Source: Acidobacteriota bacterium
Lineage (GTDB): Bacteria; Acidobacteriota; Terriglobia; Terriglobales; SCQP01
Direction: 5' to 3'
Length of the DNA: 64,000 bases
Assembly (NCBI GenBank): GCA_027459505.1
Contig: DAIDIE010000006.1
Span: forward strand, 57,722 to 121,721
A model generated the notes under the pieces. That model was not told the DNA's origin. It saw only the letters and a list, made by a program, of their open reading frames with translations, and ran no database searches. Made by a program: the position numbers and the translations under genes. This document shows, in pieces, positions 1 through 10,000 of the stretch (within the stretch, counting starts at the first letter, position 1; every line of letters starts with the position of its first letter).

Positions 1-1623
1 CCGTCGCGCCTGCCAGACGTGCTTCCCGCCCGGGTGGCTGCCGCACTGGGTTTACCGGACCGCCGCTTCGCCTTTGAGCAGGCGCATTTTCCGGGTGGCG
101 ACGTCTCGATGGCGCATCTGATGGAGCGCCGCACGCCCGCGCAAATCCGGCTGATCATGGAAGAACTCTTCTTCCTGCAGGCCGGTCTGGAAATCAAGCG
201 GCGCAAGGCGCTGCGCCAACAGGGGCTGGTACTGGAAGTCAACGCGCACATTCGCAACCGCCTCAAGCAGATCCTGCCGTTCCATCCCACCGGGGATCAG
301 AAGAGCGCCTTGCGCGAGATCGTCGACGACCTGCGCAGTGGGCATCCCATGCGACGTCTGCTGCAGGGAGACGTGGGCAGCGGCAAAACCATCGTCGCGC
401 TGGAAGCCGCTGTTATCGCCATAGAGAATGGATTTCAGGTGGCGCTGATGGCGCCGACCCAGATCCTGGCCGAGCAGCACTTTTTTTCCGCACGGCAGAG
501 CCTGCCGCAATACCGGCTTGCGCTGGTCACCTCGGCGACCCGGCAGAGCCGAAAGCGCAGCCTGTCGCCCGATCTTGCGCCGCCGCTGCTATCCGCCCCG
601 GGCCTGCCCAGCAGCGAGCCACAACTGGCGATCGGCACACAGGCACTTCTGGAAGGTTCATTTCAGTTCAGCAATCTGGGTTTGGTCATCGTTGACGAAC
701 AGCACCGTTTCGGCGTCCTGCAGCGCCTGCAGCTCATGCAGAAAGGCGGCTTGCCCGCGCATGTTCTGGTGATGACCGCCACTCCGATTCCCCGCACGCT
801 CGCGCTCTCGCTCTATGGCGATCTCGACGTCAGCGTCATTCACGAGCGTCCCCCCGGACGGCAGCCCATCACCACTCGCGTCCTGCCCGAAAACCGCTCC
901 AGCGAGCTGTATGAGTTCGTTCGCAAACAGCTCCGGCTGGGTCGCCAGGCCTATTTCGTCTACCCGCTGGTGGAGGAGTCGGAGGTGCTCGACCTCAAGC
1001 CCGCGCTCAAAATGGCCGCCATCCTCAAATCCATTTTTCAGGAATTCGAGGTTGGCCTGCTGCACGGGCGCCTGTCCGCGGATGAGAAGTCCGCGATTAT
1101 GTCCCGCTTCCGCGAGAACAAGATTCAGGTGCTGGTTTCGACCACGGTGATTGAAGTCGGCATGGATGTTCCCAACGCCAGCACCATGGTGATTGAAGAA
1201 GCTGAGCGCTTTGGCATTGCCCAACTGCATCAATTGCGCGGGCGCGTTGGGCGTCCGCGGCCGTCTCGCCCCGGCGATCCCAGGAATATGCCGCAACGTT
1301 CCTACTGTTTCCTGGTGCATGGCGCCGAAGTGTCCGATCTGGCGCGGCGGCGGCTGGAAGCTCTCGAAAAGACCGAAAACGGCTTTGAACTGGCGGAGTT
1401 GGATTTGCGCCTGCGCGGCCCCGGTGAATTCTTCGGCACGCGCCAGAGCGGCATGCCCACCTTGCAGGTTGCCGATCCGATCCGCGACCAGGAGCTGATG
1501 GAGGTGGCCCGCCAGCAGGCGCGCGACTTCCTCGACCAAGCGAATGCGCGGGAGAACTTCGACTTGGTGAAACATCTGCAAGCGCGCTGGCAGCGCCGCT
1601 ATGGGCTGGTGGAAGTAGGTTAA
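1..1623 (+). CDS. recG: ATP-dependent DNA helicase RecG, 5'-truncated by window edge
   Basis: RecG is a superfamily 2 DNA helicase that remodels stalled replication forks and branch-migrates Holliday junctions in the cytoplasm. The frame is open from the first base, so the true start lies outside; about 540 residues are visible against roughly 700 for the family, so the N-terminal wedge domain is mostly missing. The visible part shows the Walker A motif GDVGSGKT, a DEQH form of motif II (VDEQHRFG), motif III TATPIPRTLAL, and the C-terminal helicase half with STTVIEVGMDVPNA and the QLRGRVGR motif, all diagnostic of RecG rather than PriA or Mfd. The stop is followed by about 180 bases that carry one copy of a dispersed repeat before the next gene. 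Identification is very secure. Confidence 0.97.
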   Translation, partial: PSRLPDVLPARVAAALGLPDRRFAFEQAHFPGGDVSMAHLMERRTPAQIRLIMEELFFLQAGLEIKRRKALRQQGLVLEVNAHIRNRLKQILPFHPTGDQKSALREIVDDLRSGHPMRRLLQGDVGSGKTIVALEAAVIAIENGFQVALMAPTQILAEQHFFSARQSLPQYRLALVTSATRQSRKRSLSPDLAPPLLSAPGLPSSEPQLAIGTQALLEGSFQFSNLGLVIVDEQHRFGVLQRLQLMQKGGLPAHVLVMTATPIPRTLALSLYGDLDVSVIHERPPGRQPITTRVLPENRSSELYEFVRKQLRLGRQAYFVYPLVEESEVLDLKPALKMAAILKSIFQEFEVGLLHGRLSADEKSAIMSRFRENKIQVLVSTTVIEVGMDVPNASTMVIEEAERFGIAQLHQLRGRVGRPRPSRPGDPRNMPQRSYCFLVHGAEVSDLARRRLEALEKTENGFELAELDLRLRGPGEFFGTRQSGMPTLQVADPIRDQELMEVARQQARDFLDQANARENFDLVKHLQARWQRRYGLVEVG

Positions 1624-1651
1624 AGGCGTGTTGCAGCGCTGATTGGTAACA

Positions 1652-1737
1652 GAGGCACGGCCTCGTGTCTGAGCCGCCCGCCGGCATTGATTTCTGGCGG
1701 GTCGCTGGCACGTTCTCCGGTGAGGCCGTGAAGCTGA
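1652..1737 (+). repeat. Dispersed intergenic repeat, copy A
   Basis: The block shares GAGGCACGGCCTCGT (1652-1666), a CCGCCCG core, TTGAT, the 16-mer CGCTGGCACGTTCTCC (1703-1718) and a CGTGAAGC tail, in the same order and orientation, with a block at 9448-9526. Spacing differs by about ten bases between the 5' and 3' parts. It lies between recG and the receptor gene, outside any coding sequence. Partial copies appear at 14338-14420. Confidence 0.7.
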
Positions 1738-1804
1738 GGCGGCGCGAATCAGCATCTTAGCGCCGCAGATCCACCGGGGCTGCGGCAACGGGACGAAACA
1801 CTCT

Positions 1805-4135
<2,331 letters not shown>

Positions 4136-4237
4136 AACCTCAAACAAGTCCAGCGGCTTGTGACTCCCCCGGTTTGGCGCCGCTCCACGGCCGCCGCGGC
4201 ATGGCGTCGAGTAGAATCAACTTCACCGCCGCCACTT

Positions 4238-5086
4238 ATGTTGACCAACGAACCCAGCCGCACCGCGCTTCGAGCCGCACTGCGCCGCGCCGCGCACCAG
4301 GTGATGGACGAGCCGTTGGTGTTTGAGGACCCCCTGGCGCTGCCGATTGCCGGGGTTGACGACGTGCGGCGCTTTCGACAAAACCTGCTGCGTGGGGAAA
4401 ACGAAAGCTACCGCGCGTTGCGTGCCTTCCTGGTGGCACGCAGCCGCTTCGCGCAGGACAAGCTCACCGCCGCGCTGGACGCGGGTCTGCGGCAATACGT
4501 GCTACTGGGGGCGGGCTTTGACACTTCCGCCTACCGTCTGCCCGCGCTTGACGGGCTGCGCAGTTTTGAAGTCGATCACCCCGCCACGCAGGAGGCCAAG
4601 CGACAGCGTCTGCATGCGGCGGGAATCGACTCCCCCTCCCACCTGACGTTTGTCCCGGTGGATTTTGAAAACGAATCCGCCGCCAGCGCGCTTGCCGGGG
4701 CAGGTTTCAACGGCGCCGAGCCGGCGCTGTTTTGCTGGCTGGGAGTGGTTCCCTACCTGCGTGAAGCAGCCATCTTCAAGACCTTGGGTTGGATCGCCAG
4801 TCTGGTGGAAGGGACCGCGGTCATTTTCGATTACGGCGAGGATCCCAACTCGTTGCCGGGTCCCCTACGAGCCCGCTTCAACGTGCTCTCCGCGCGCGTG
4901 GCCGCGATCGGCGAACCCTGGCTGAGCTTTTTCGAACCGGCGGAACTGGAGCGGCGCCTGCGCGGTCTGGGGTTCACGGCGATCGAAGACCTTTCCTCCG
5001 TGGAAATCAACGGCCTCTACTTCCGTGATCGCCATGATCGCCTCCGCACCGCGGGTATAGGCCACTTGATATACGCGCAGCGCTGA
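4238..5086 (+). CDS. Class I SAM-dependent methyltransferase (LCM-like, TIGR00027-type)
   Basis: A 282-residue methyltransferase of the leucine carboxyl methyltransferase-like group (Pfam PF04072 as I recall it), a family with many bacterial members of unknown small-molecule substrate. Visible marks are the N-terminal LTNEPSRTALRAALRRAAHQ with the conserved FEDPLA, the SAM-binding glycine segment QYVLLGAGFDTSAYRL, the acidic residue in FEVDHPATQ, the FVPVDFE segment and the FCWLGVVPYL motif. The frame is open further upstream to 4160, but ATG 4238 is preferred because conserved sequence begins there and the upstream translation is Pro/Ala/Trp-rich noise. It is followed at four bases by a bidirectional terminator hairpin. 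No neighbour suggests the substrate. Confidence 0.85.
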   Translation: MLTNEPSRTALRAALRRAAHQVMDEPLVFEDPLALPIAGVDDVRRFRQNLLRGENESYRALRAFLVARSRFAQDKLTAALDAGLRQYVLLGAGFDTSAYRLPALDGLRSFEVDHPATQEAKRQRLHAAGIDSPSHLTFVPVDFENESAASALAGAGFNGAEPALFCWLGVVPYLREAAIFKTLGWIASLVEGTAVIFDYGEDPNSLPGPLRARFNVLSARVAAIGEPWLSFFEPAELERRLRGLGFTAIEDLSSVEINGLYFRDRHDRLRTAGIGHLIYAQR

Positions 5087-5089
5087 CGC

Positions 5090-5124
5090 AAAACGGCCGG
5101 AGAGCGATGCTCTCCGGCCGTTTT
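5090..5124. terminator. Bidirectional intrinsic terminator
   Basis: A perfect 16-bp inverted repeat AAAACGGCCGGAGAGC with a three-base loop, flanked by A on the left and T on the right, lies between the convergent methyltransferase gene (+) and rpmE (-). The A/T ends give a U-run in both directions. Confidence 0.9.
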
Positions 5125-5146
5125 CACAAAGGGATGGCTATCGCCG

Positions 5147-5353
5147 TTAGGCCTTTTTGCCGTACTTGCGTTGGAAGCGCTCGACGCGGCCAGCCGTATC
5201 CACCAGCTTCTGCTTGCCGGTAAAGAAGGGGTGGCACTGGGAGCAGATTTCCACGTGGATATCGCCGTGATGGGTGGTGCGGGTGGAGAAGCTGTTTCCG
5301 CAGGCGCACACCACGCGGGCTTCCTGGTAGACGGGGTGAATGTTTTCCTTCAT
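5147..5353 (-). CDS. rpmE: 50S ribosomal protein L31, zinc-binding form
   Basis: L31 bridges the large and small subunits at the central protuberance. The 68-residue product starts [20 protein letters not shown] and contains CACG and [14 protein letters not shown], the Cys set of the zinc-binding (C+) type. ATG 5353 is chosen over an upstream in-frame start because the family begins MK.(D/E)IHP. It stands alone, convergent with the upstream methyltransferase and divergent from the GH2 gene, outside the main ribosomal cluster at the other end of the window. Confidence 0.97.
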   Translation of the reverse strand: MKENIHPVYQEARVVCACGNSFSTRTTHHGDIHVEICSQCHPFFTGKQKLVDTAGRVERFQRKYGKKA

Positions 5354-5485
5354 GGCTGCTGAGAAAAGATCCTTGGCGGTAAAAGGTAATTGTAGCACGG
5401 GGAAGCGGCTAAACCTGAATGGGCGCCGACCCGCCTGCCCAGGTAGTTTCGCGGATTAAAACGTTTGCGCAATCCGGGGCTTTAT

Positions 5486-5515
5486 TTGCGGACACGTCAA
5501 AAGCGCGTCTATCAT
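5486..5515 (+). promoter_or_regulatory. Putative promoter of the GH2 gene
   Basis: TTGCGG (5486-5491) and TATCAT (5510-5515) are separated by 18 bases. The start site would fall a few bases before the GGGGG and ATG at 5525, giving a very short leader. The -35 match is modest, so this is a candidate only. Confidence 0.35.
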
Positions 5516-5524
5516 GGGGGCGCC

Positions 5525-8047
5525 ATGTCCACTATGAAACGACGCGATCTGCTCCGCTCCGGGCTTGCCGCTTCCCTGACCTCGTTGCTTCCGGCCCCGG
5601 CTTTGGCCAGAGTGCACAACCTACTGCGCTCCTATCCCTCGGCGCCCTCGGCGGAGGCGCTTGCCGCAGTGGCGCCGCGCGAGCGGCTGTTGATGGACTT
5701 CGACTGGAAATTCTTCCAGGGGAATGACGCCGACCCGGCGCGTGACCTCAATTTTGGCCACGACCAGGGCGACTTCTCCAAAACCGGCACCTTTGCGTTT
5801 GCCACCGCAAAATTTGACGACAGCAAGTGGCGCAGCCTCGACCTGCCGCACGACTGGGCGGTCGAACTGCCCTTCGTCTACGACAACACGCTGCAGAGCC
5901 ATGGCTATAAACCACTGGGGCGCCGCTACCCGGAAACCAGCGTGGGTTGGTATCGCCGCGTCTTCAACATTCCCGCCCAGGACGCCGGGCGGCGCATCGT
6001 GCTGGAGTTTGATGGCGTGTTCCGCGACGCGCTGGTGTTTCTCAACGGCTGCTTCATTGGGCGCAATGACAACGGTTACGCGCCCTTCTCGTTTGATGTT
6101 TCCGACTTCCTCAACTACGGGGGCGCCAACTATCTTGTGCTGCGGGTGGATGCCAGTTTTGGCGACGGGTGGTTTTACGAAGGCGCCGGCATCTACCGCC
6201 ATGTTTGGCTCACCAAGACCAGCTTGTTGCACCTGGGGCAGTGGGAGAGCTATGTGCGCAGCGACATCGAGGGGCATGAAAACGGCAATGCGCACCTGAC
6301 GCTGGGGACGGTGGCCGGGAATCAGGGCAAGGCGACCGCCAACGCGCGCGTGCGCTGGCAGATACTCGACGGCGAGGGAAACACGGTGGCTGAGGCGGTC
6401 AGCGCGCCGCGGGCTCTGGCCAATGATGAAGCGGCGGAGTTCACCGCCACCGCGCTTTTGCCCCACGCGAAATTGTGGTCGCCGGAACAGCCCAATCTGT
6501 ACAGCGCCATCGTCACCCTGGAGGATGGCGGCAAGCCACAGGACGCCGAGCGCGTCAGTTTTGGGGTACGCAGCCTGCGTTTCACGGCCGACAAGGGATT
6601 CTTCCTCAACGGCCAGCACGTGCTGATTCAAGGCACCTGCAACCATCAGGATCACGCCGGAGTGGGCGCCGCGGTGCCCGACGCGCTGCAGTGGTACCGT
6701 CTGGCGGTGCTCAAGGAGATGGGCAGCAACGCGGTGCGCACTTCGCACAACATGCCTACCCCGGAATGGGTGGAAGCATGCGATCGCATGGGCATGATGA
6801 TGATGTGCGAGACGCGCCAAATGAGCTCCAGTAAAGAAGGGATGGCGCAACTGGAAGCGATGGTGAAACGCTATCGCAACAGCCCTGCGGTGATCGTCTG
6901 GTCCATGGGCAACGAGGAGTGGGTGCTGCAGAACGAGCCGCAGGGACAGCGCATTGTCGCCGACATGGTGCACCGCACCCATGAGCTGGACCCGACGCGC
7001 AAGTGCACCGCGGCGGTGAACGGCTCCTACGAGACGGGCGTTTCTCTTGCGCTCGACGTGGAGGGCTTCAACTACAATCTCGACAAGATCGACGCCTACC
7101 ACAAGGCGCACCCCACGCGGCCGCTGCTGGGATCGGAAACCGCCAGCACGGTTTCCACGCGCGGCATTTATATCACCGACAAGCTGCGCAACTGGGTCAG
7201 CGCCTACGACCTGAATCGCCCGCCCTGGGCGGAACTGGCTTCGGTCTGGTGGCAGTTTTACGCCGCGCGTCCCTTCCTGCCAGGCGGCTTCGCATGGACC
7301 GGGTTTGACTACCGCGGTGAACCCACGCCTTATGGCTGGCCATCGATCAACTCGCAGTTCGGTATCGTCGACATGTGCGGGTTCCCAAAAGACAATTACT
7401 ACTACTACAAAGCCTGGTGGGGGAAACAGCCCGTATTGCACCTGTTTCCGCACTGGAATTGGGAGCAGCGTCTGGGGGAAGAGGTGCCCGTCTGGGTACA
7501 CTCGAACCTCGATGAAGTGGAACTGTTCCTGAACGGCGCCAGTCAGGGCCGGCAACGCGTCAAGCCGCTGACCCACCTGCAATGGAGTGTGAAATACGCG
7601 CCGGGAACCATTGAGGCGCGCGGCTATAAGAACGGCAAACTAGCCTTGACGCAACGGCGCGAGACTACCGGCAAACCCGCCTCCATCCGCCTCACACCAG
7701 ACAGGGCAACGATCAACGCCGATGGCCAGGACCTGGCCATCATCCGGGTTGAAATGCTTGATGCACAGGGGCGCCATATTCCGACGGCAACGGAAATGAT
7801 TCACTTCAAGATTTCCGGCGCCGGCGCCCTCCTCGGCGTGGGCAACGGCGATCCCAACAGCCATGAGTCCGACAAAGCTCCCCAGCGTTCCCTCTTCAGC
7901 GGCCTGGCACAGTTGATCGTGCAGGCGGGAACCACGCCGGGAGTGATCACCGTGGAAGCCAGCAATGACCCGTGGCCCGCTCCGGTGCCATCCACGACCC
8001 TGCACATTCAGGTCCAGGCGGTGAAGCGCCGCCCGTTCCTCAGCTAG
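5525..8047 (+). CDS. Glycoside hydrolase family 2 (beta-galactosidase-like), Tat-exported
   Basis: An 840-residue retaining glycosidase of GH2. The N-terminus MSTMKRRDLLRSGLAASLTSLLPAPALA looks like a twin-arginine signal (RRDLL followed by a short hydrophobic stretch), so export in folded form is likely. The sugar-binding jelly-roll follows (WRSLDLPHDWAVELPF, GWYRRVF, LVFLNG), then the immunoglobulin-like domain (KLWSPEQPNLY) and the TIM barrel. The predicted acid/base is Glu464 in WSMGNEEW and the nucleophile Glu538 in LGSETAST. The C-terminal part (GTIEARGYKNGK, then RLTPDRATINADGQD) matches the extra Ig-like domains of DUF4982-containing GH2 enzymes. Specificity for galactosides is not proven; mannosides or glucuronides are possible. 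It is monocistronic, ending near a hairpin. Confidence 0.92.
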   Translation: MSTMKRRDLLRSGLAASLTSLLPAPALARVHNLLRSYPSAPSAEALAAVAPRERLLMDFDWKFFQGNDADPARDLNFGHDQGDFSKTGTFAFATAKFDDSKWRSLDLPHDWAVELPFVYDNTLQSHGYKPLGRRYPETSVGWYRRVFNIPAQDAGRRIVLEFDGVFRDALVFLNGCFIGRNDNGYAPFSFDVSDFLNYGGANYLVLRVDASFGDGWFYEGAGIYRHVWLTKTSLLHLGQWESYVRSDIEGHENGNAHLTLGTVAGNQGKATANARVRWQILDGEGNTVAEAVSAPRALANDEAAEFTATALLPHAKLWSPEQPNLYSAIVTLEDGGKPQDAERVSFGVRSLRFTADKGFFLNGQHVLIQGTCNHQDHAGVGAAVPDALQWYRLAVLKEMGSNAVRTSHNMPTPEWVEACDRMGMMMMCETRQMSSSKEGMAQLEAMVKRYRNSPAVIVWSMGNEEWVLQNEPQGQRIVADMVHRTHELDPTRKCTAAVNGSYETGVSLALDVEGFNYNLDKIDAYHKAHPTRPLLGSETASTVSTRGIYITDKLRNWVSAYDLNRPPWAELASVWWQFYAARPFLPGGFAWTGFDYRGEPTPYGWPSINSQFGIVDMCGFPKDNYYYYKAWWGKQPVLHLFPHWNWEQRLGEEVPVWVHSNLDEVELFLNGASQGRQRVKPLTHLQWSVKYAPGTIEARGYKNGKLALTQRRETTGKPASIRLTPDRATINADGQDLAIIRVEMLDAQGRHIPTATEMIHFKISGAGALLGVGNGDPNSHESDKAPQRSLFSGLAQLIVQAGTTPGVITVEASNDPWPAPVPSTTLHIQVQAVKRRPFLS

Positions 8048-8057
8048 CCTCCACTCG

Positions 8058-8092
8058 CCATGTGAGCCCGGAGGGCGCTCCGGCTCACATGG
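8058..8092. terminator. Hairpin between convergent genes
   Basis: CCATGTGAGCCCGGAG pairs with CTCCGGCTCACATGG around a GGCG loop, with one bulged C. It sits between the GH2 stop and the convergent RibD-like gene. There is no long T-run, so termination strength is uncertain. Confidence 0.6.
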
Positions 8093-8128
8093 TGATTACC
8101 GTTTTGCGTTGACTGCTACCGCGTCTCT

Positions 8129-8968
8129 TCAGAACCGCAGGCGCAGGAACATGTGCGAAGGCAGCGCGTAATGCAGGCTGATGAGCTTCAGCCAGGGCGC
8201 GGTTTCCGGCTCAAAAGATAGCGGTCCATAGGGCGTTGGCCTGGCAATGGCGGCATTGGTCGATTCGCCGGCCACTTGCAGCGACATGGTGCGGAACTCC
8301 TCGTCAACCTGGCCAGCGGCGATCAGTTGCGAGTACAGTGTCGCCCCCGCTTCGCAAATCAGGGTACGCACGCCCCGTTGCAGCCTTAACCACTCCAGCG
8401 TTTGGCCGGCATTGACCCATCCCTGATCCACCAGGGAGACGATCTCCACTGCGGCGCACTCCTCCGCGGACGCATTGCGACGCAGTGCTTTCTCGCCTTC
8501 ACGGGAAGTAATCACCAGCGCTTCGGTGGCTTCGGAATGAAAGACGCGGCTGCGCAAATTCACCGCGCCCGATCCGCTCAGCACCACCACCAGTGACTTG
8601 TCCCGGCCCAGGTTGCGGCGCCGCGCCGCTTGCCATTCCGGATCAAGGGCGCCGTAGTCAAAACCCAACCCGTCCGGCCCGGGCTCTTCGCGCAAGGTAT
8701 TGGCGCCCAGCAGTTGCGCATCGTGATGAGCGCGCAGGAACTGCACCAGGAGCCTGTCCTCACCGCTTTGCGAGATAACGTCGCCGCCGGTTTTTCCGGG
8801 AAGCTCCCGGAAGGAGATGCGGCCATCCAGGGTCTGGACAAAATTGGAGCTCACGTAGGGGCGATTGGACGGCAGCGGCGGGAACCCGAACGGGCCATAG
8901 ACTTCCCGGAACCATTCGGGAAGCGTGAACTGGTCCTCACTATGGTTAAAGCAGCGCCGCAATTGCAT
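8129..8968 (-). CDS. RibD C-terminal / dihydrofolate-reductase-fold reductase
   Basis: A 279-residue NAD(P)H-dependent reductase of the RibD C-terminal family, related to the pyrimidine reductase of riboflavin synthesis. Marks are PYVSSNFVQTLDGRISF near residue 39, the AQLLGANTLREE segment, and CEAGATLYSQLIAAGQVDEEF near the C-terminus, equivalent to the CEGGP..N.....GLVDE motif. The N-terminal deaminase domain of bifunctional RibD is absent, and there is no riboflavin gene nearby, so the substrate is open. It is transcribed toward the GH2 gene and its start region adjoins about 125 bases with no recognised feature before the cupredoxin gene. Confidence 0.82.
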   Translation of the reverse strand: MQLRRCFNHSEDQFTLPEWFREVYGPFGFPPLPSNRPYVSSNFVQTLDGRISFRELPGKTGGDVISQSGEDRLLVQFLRAHHDAQLLGANTLREEPGPDGLGFDYGALDPEWQAARRRNLGRDKSLVVVLSGSGAVNLRSRVFHSEATEALVITSREGEKALRRNASAEECAAVEIVSLVDQGWVNAGQTLEWLRLQRGVRTLICEAGATLYSQLIAAGQVDEEFRTMSLQVAGESTNAAIARPTPYGPLSFEPETAPWLKLISLHYALPSHMFLRLRF

Positions 8969-9094
8969 GCATAGTTCCCGCAGCGGCAGGGCCGCTGTTA
9001 TTTCACCCGGTTCTCAGCAGCGAGCCACTGCAGCCGCCCAACCCATCGCCCGGCCTCCTGAGAGGCGCGCCGGGCCAGTATCACCGCCCCGATT

Positions 9095-9877
9095 TCATTG
9101 CACCAGGATGCGTCCCCACATCCCGCGTTGTGCGTGCCCTTTCACTGTACACAGGTAGTAGTACTTACCAGGGACGTCGAAGTGCAGCGCCAACTCTTCG
9201 CCGTGCACCACGCCCGCCCGGCGCGGCGGCAAGCGCAACGTTTTAGCGAAGTAGCTGACGCCATCCTTAGGCGCTTTGGCGGTGCCCACGGCAAAGTCGT
9301 GCAGCATGTCGTCATCAATGTTATAGAAGTCCAGCCGCACCACCGCGCCATGGGGAATGATCAGCGTGGGATTGGTCAACCCGGCAATGCGGAAGGAAAA
9401 CATCCGCTCTTCCGGGCCGCCCAGGACAGTCAAACGCGGGGCTTGGCGAGGCACGGCCTCGTCTCCTTCAGGCCGCCCGCTCCCGTTGATCGCTGGCACG
9501 TTCTCCAGTGAGAACGTGAAGCCGCCGATGCCGGGCTCCTCTCCCCCGCGAGGGAGCCGCCCTTCCCACCCCAACAAAGCAAACTGCGCTTTGTTGGGGG
9601 CCCCGGGAGAATTTCGCGGCCCTCCACCTGCGATCTCCTCCCGCAGGGAGGACTCAGTGGCTCGCTCCTGAGGGAGACGGATCTCATTTTTCGCGGCGTT
9701 CACCTCAGCACCCGCTGGCGCCTGGCGGGAGCGCATGACCGCCGTGCCCGCGGTGATGGTATTCCCCGGCGAGGCCCAAATGGGATGCTTGGTTCCCGGC
9801 GCCCCAGCCAAAGAGGCGCCGCAAAGCGAAACAACGGCAAGCGCGAGAGAGAGACGCATAAAAAAAGGAGGGGGCAT
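9095..9877 (-). CDS. Sulfocyanin-like cupredoxin, exported, with an in-frame repeat-derived segment
   Basis: A 260-residue periplasmic or membrane-anchored blue-copper protein, likely an electron carrier. The signal region MRLSLALAVVSLCGASLAGA follows the chosen ATG, which is preceded by GGGAGGGGG. The cupredoxin domain occupies about residues 155-260: a His in DMLHDFAV, then Cys243, His248 and Met253 in YLCTVKGHAQRGMWG, the type 1 copper ligand set and the GMWG ending typical of sulfocyanins. Residues about 63-144 are unlike a folded domain and are encoded by DNA that carries the dispersed repeat (9448-9526), a perfect 12-bp hairpin and other inverted repeats. I infer an insertion that kept the frame in a linker. 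It lies upstream of the RibD-like gene on the same strand; its neighbours give no redox partner. Confidence 0.85.
   Translation of the reverse strand: MPPPFFMRLSLALAVVSLCGASLAGAPGTKHPIWASPGNTITAGTAVMRSRQAPAGAEVNAAKNEIRLPQERATESSLREEIAGGGPRNSPGAPNKAQFALLGWEGRLPRGGEEPGIGGFTFSLENVPAINGSGRPEGDEAVPRQAPRLTVLGGPEERMFSFRIAGLTNPTLIIPHGAVVRLDFYNIDDDMLHDFAVGTAKAPKDGVSYFAKTLRLPPRRAGVVHGEELALHFDVPGKYYYLCTVKGHAQRGMWGRILVQ
9448..9526 (+). repeat. Dispersed repeat, copy B, inside the cupredoxin gene
   Basis: It begins with GAGGCACGGCCTCGTCTCC and contains CGCTGGCACGTTCTCC at 9491-9506, colinear with copy A at 1652-1737. Its first 22 bases match 14385-14406 with one mismatch. Read on the minus strand it encodes part of the low-complexity linker of the cupredoxin. 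Confidence 0.75.
9569..9599. repeat. Perfect 12-bp hairpin within the inserted block
   Basis: CCCCAACAAAGC (9569-9580) pairs perfectly with GCTTTGTTGGGG (9588-9599) around a 7-base loop. Being inside a coding frame, it is more consistent with a mobile or repeat element remnant than with a terminator. At 9648-9667 a further motif GAGGACTCAGTGGCTCGCTC recurs with two changes at 30074-30093. Confidence 0.7.
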
Positions 9878-9948
9878 CTTCCCCCTCCCAAAAAGTTTAA
9901 AGCAGGCCAAGCGATCAGCTTGGGATTTCCGGAGCAGTCCAGAGCGCG

Positions 9949-9983
9949 ACCATAGACCATAGGCGATGGGCCATAGGCCATGG
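9949..9983. repeat. Five tandem heptamers, consensus RCCATRG
   Basis: Five contiguous 7-base units read ACCATAG, ACCATAG, GCGATGG, GCCATAG, GCCATGG. The period is exact although the units have diverged. The array lies in the 123 bases between the end of the alpha-galactosidase gene and the start of the cupredoxin gene. Confidence 0.7.
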
Positions 9984-10000
9984 GCTGGACATCGAGGGCT

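Noticed and set aside
5621..7582. A 653-codon open frame on the minus strand opposite the GH2 gene
   Set aside because: It is antisense to a gene with complete catalytic motifs, its translation is His/Val/Arg-rich without any domain, and such frames arise in high-GC DNA.
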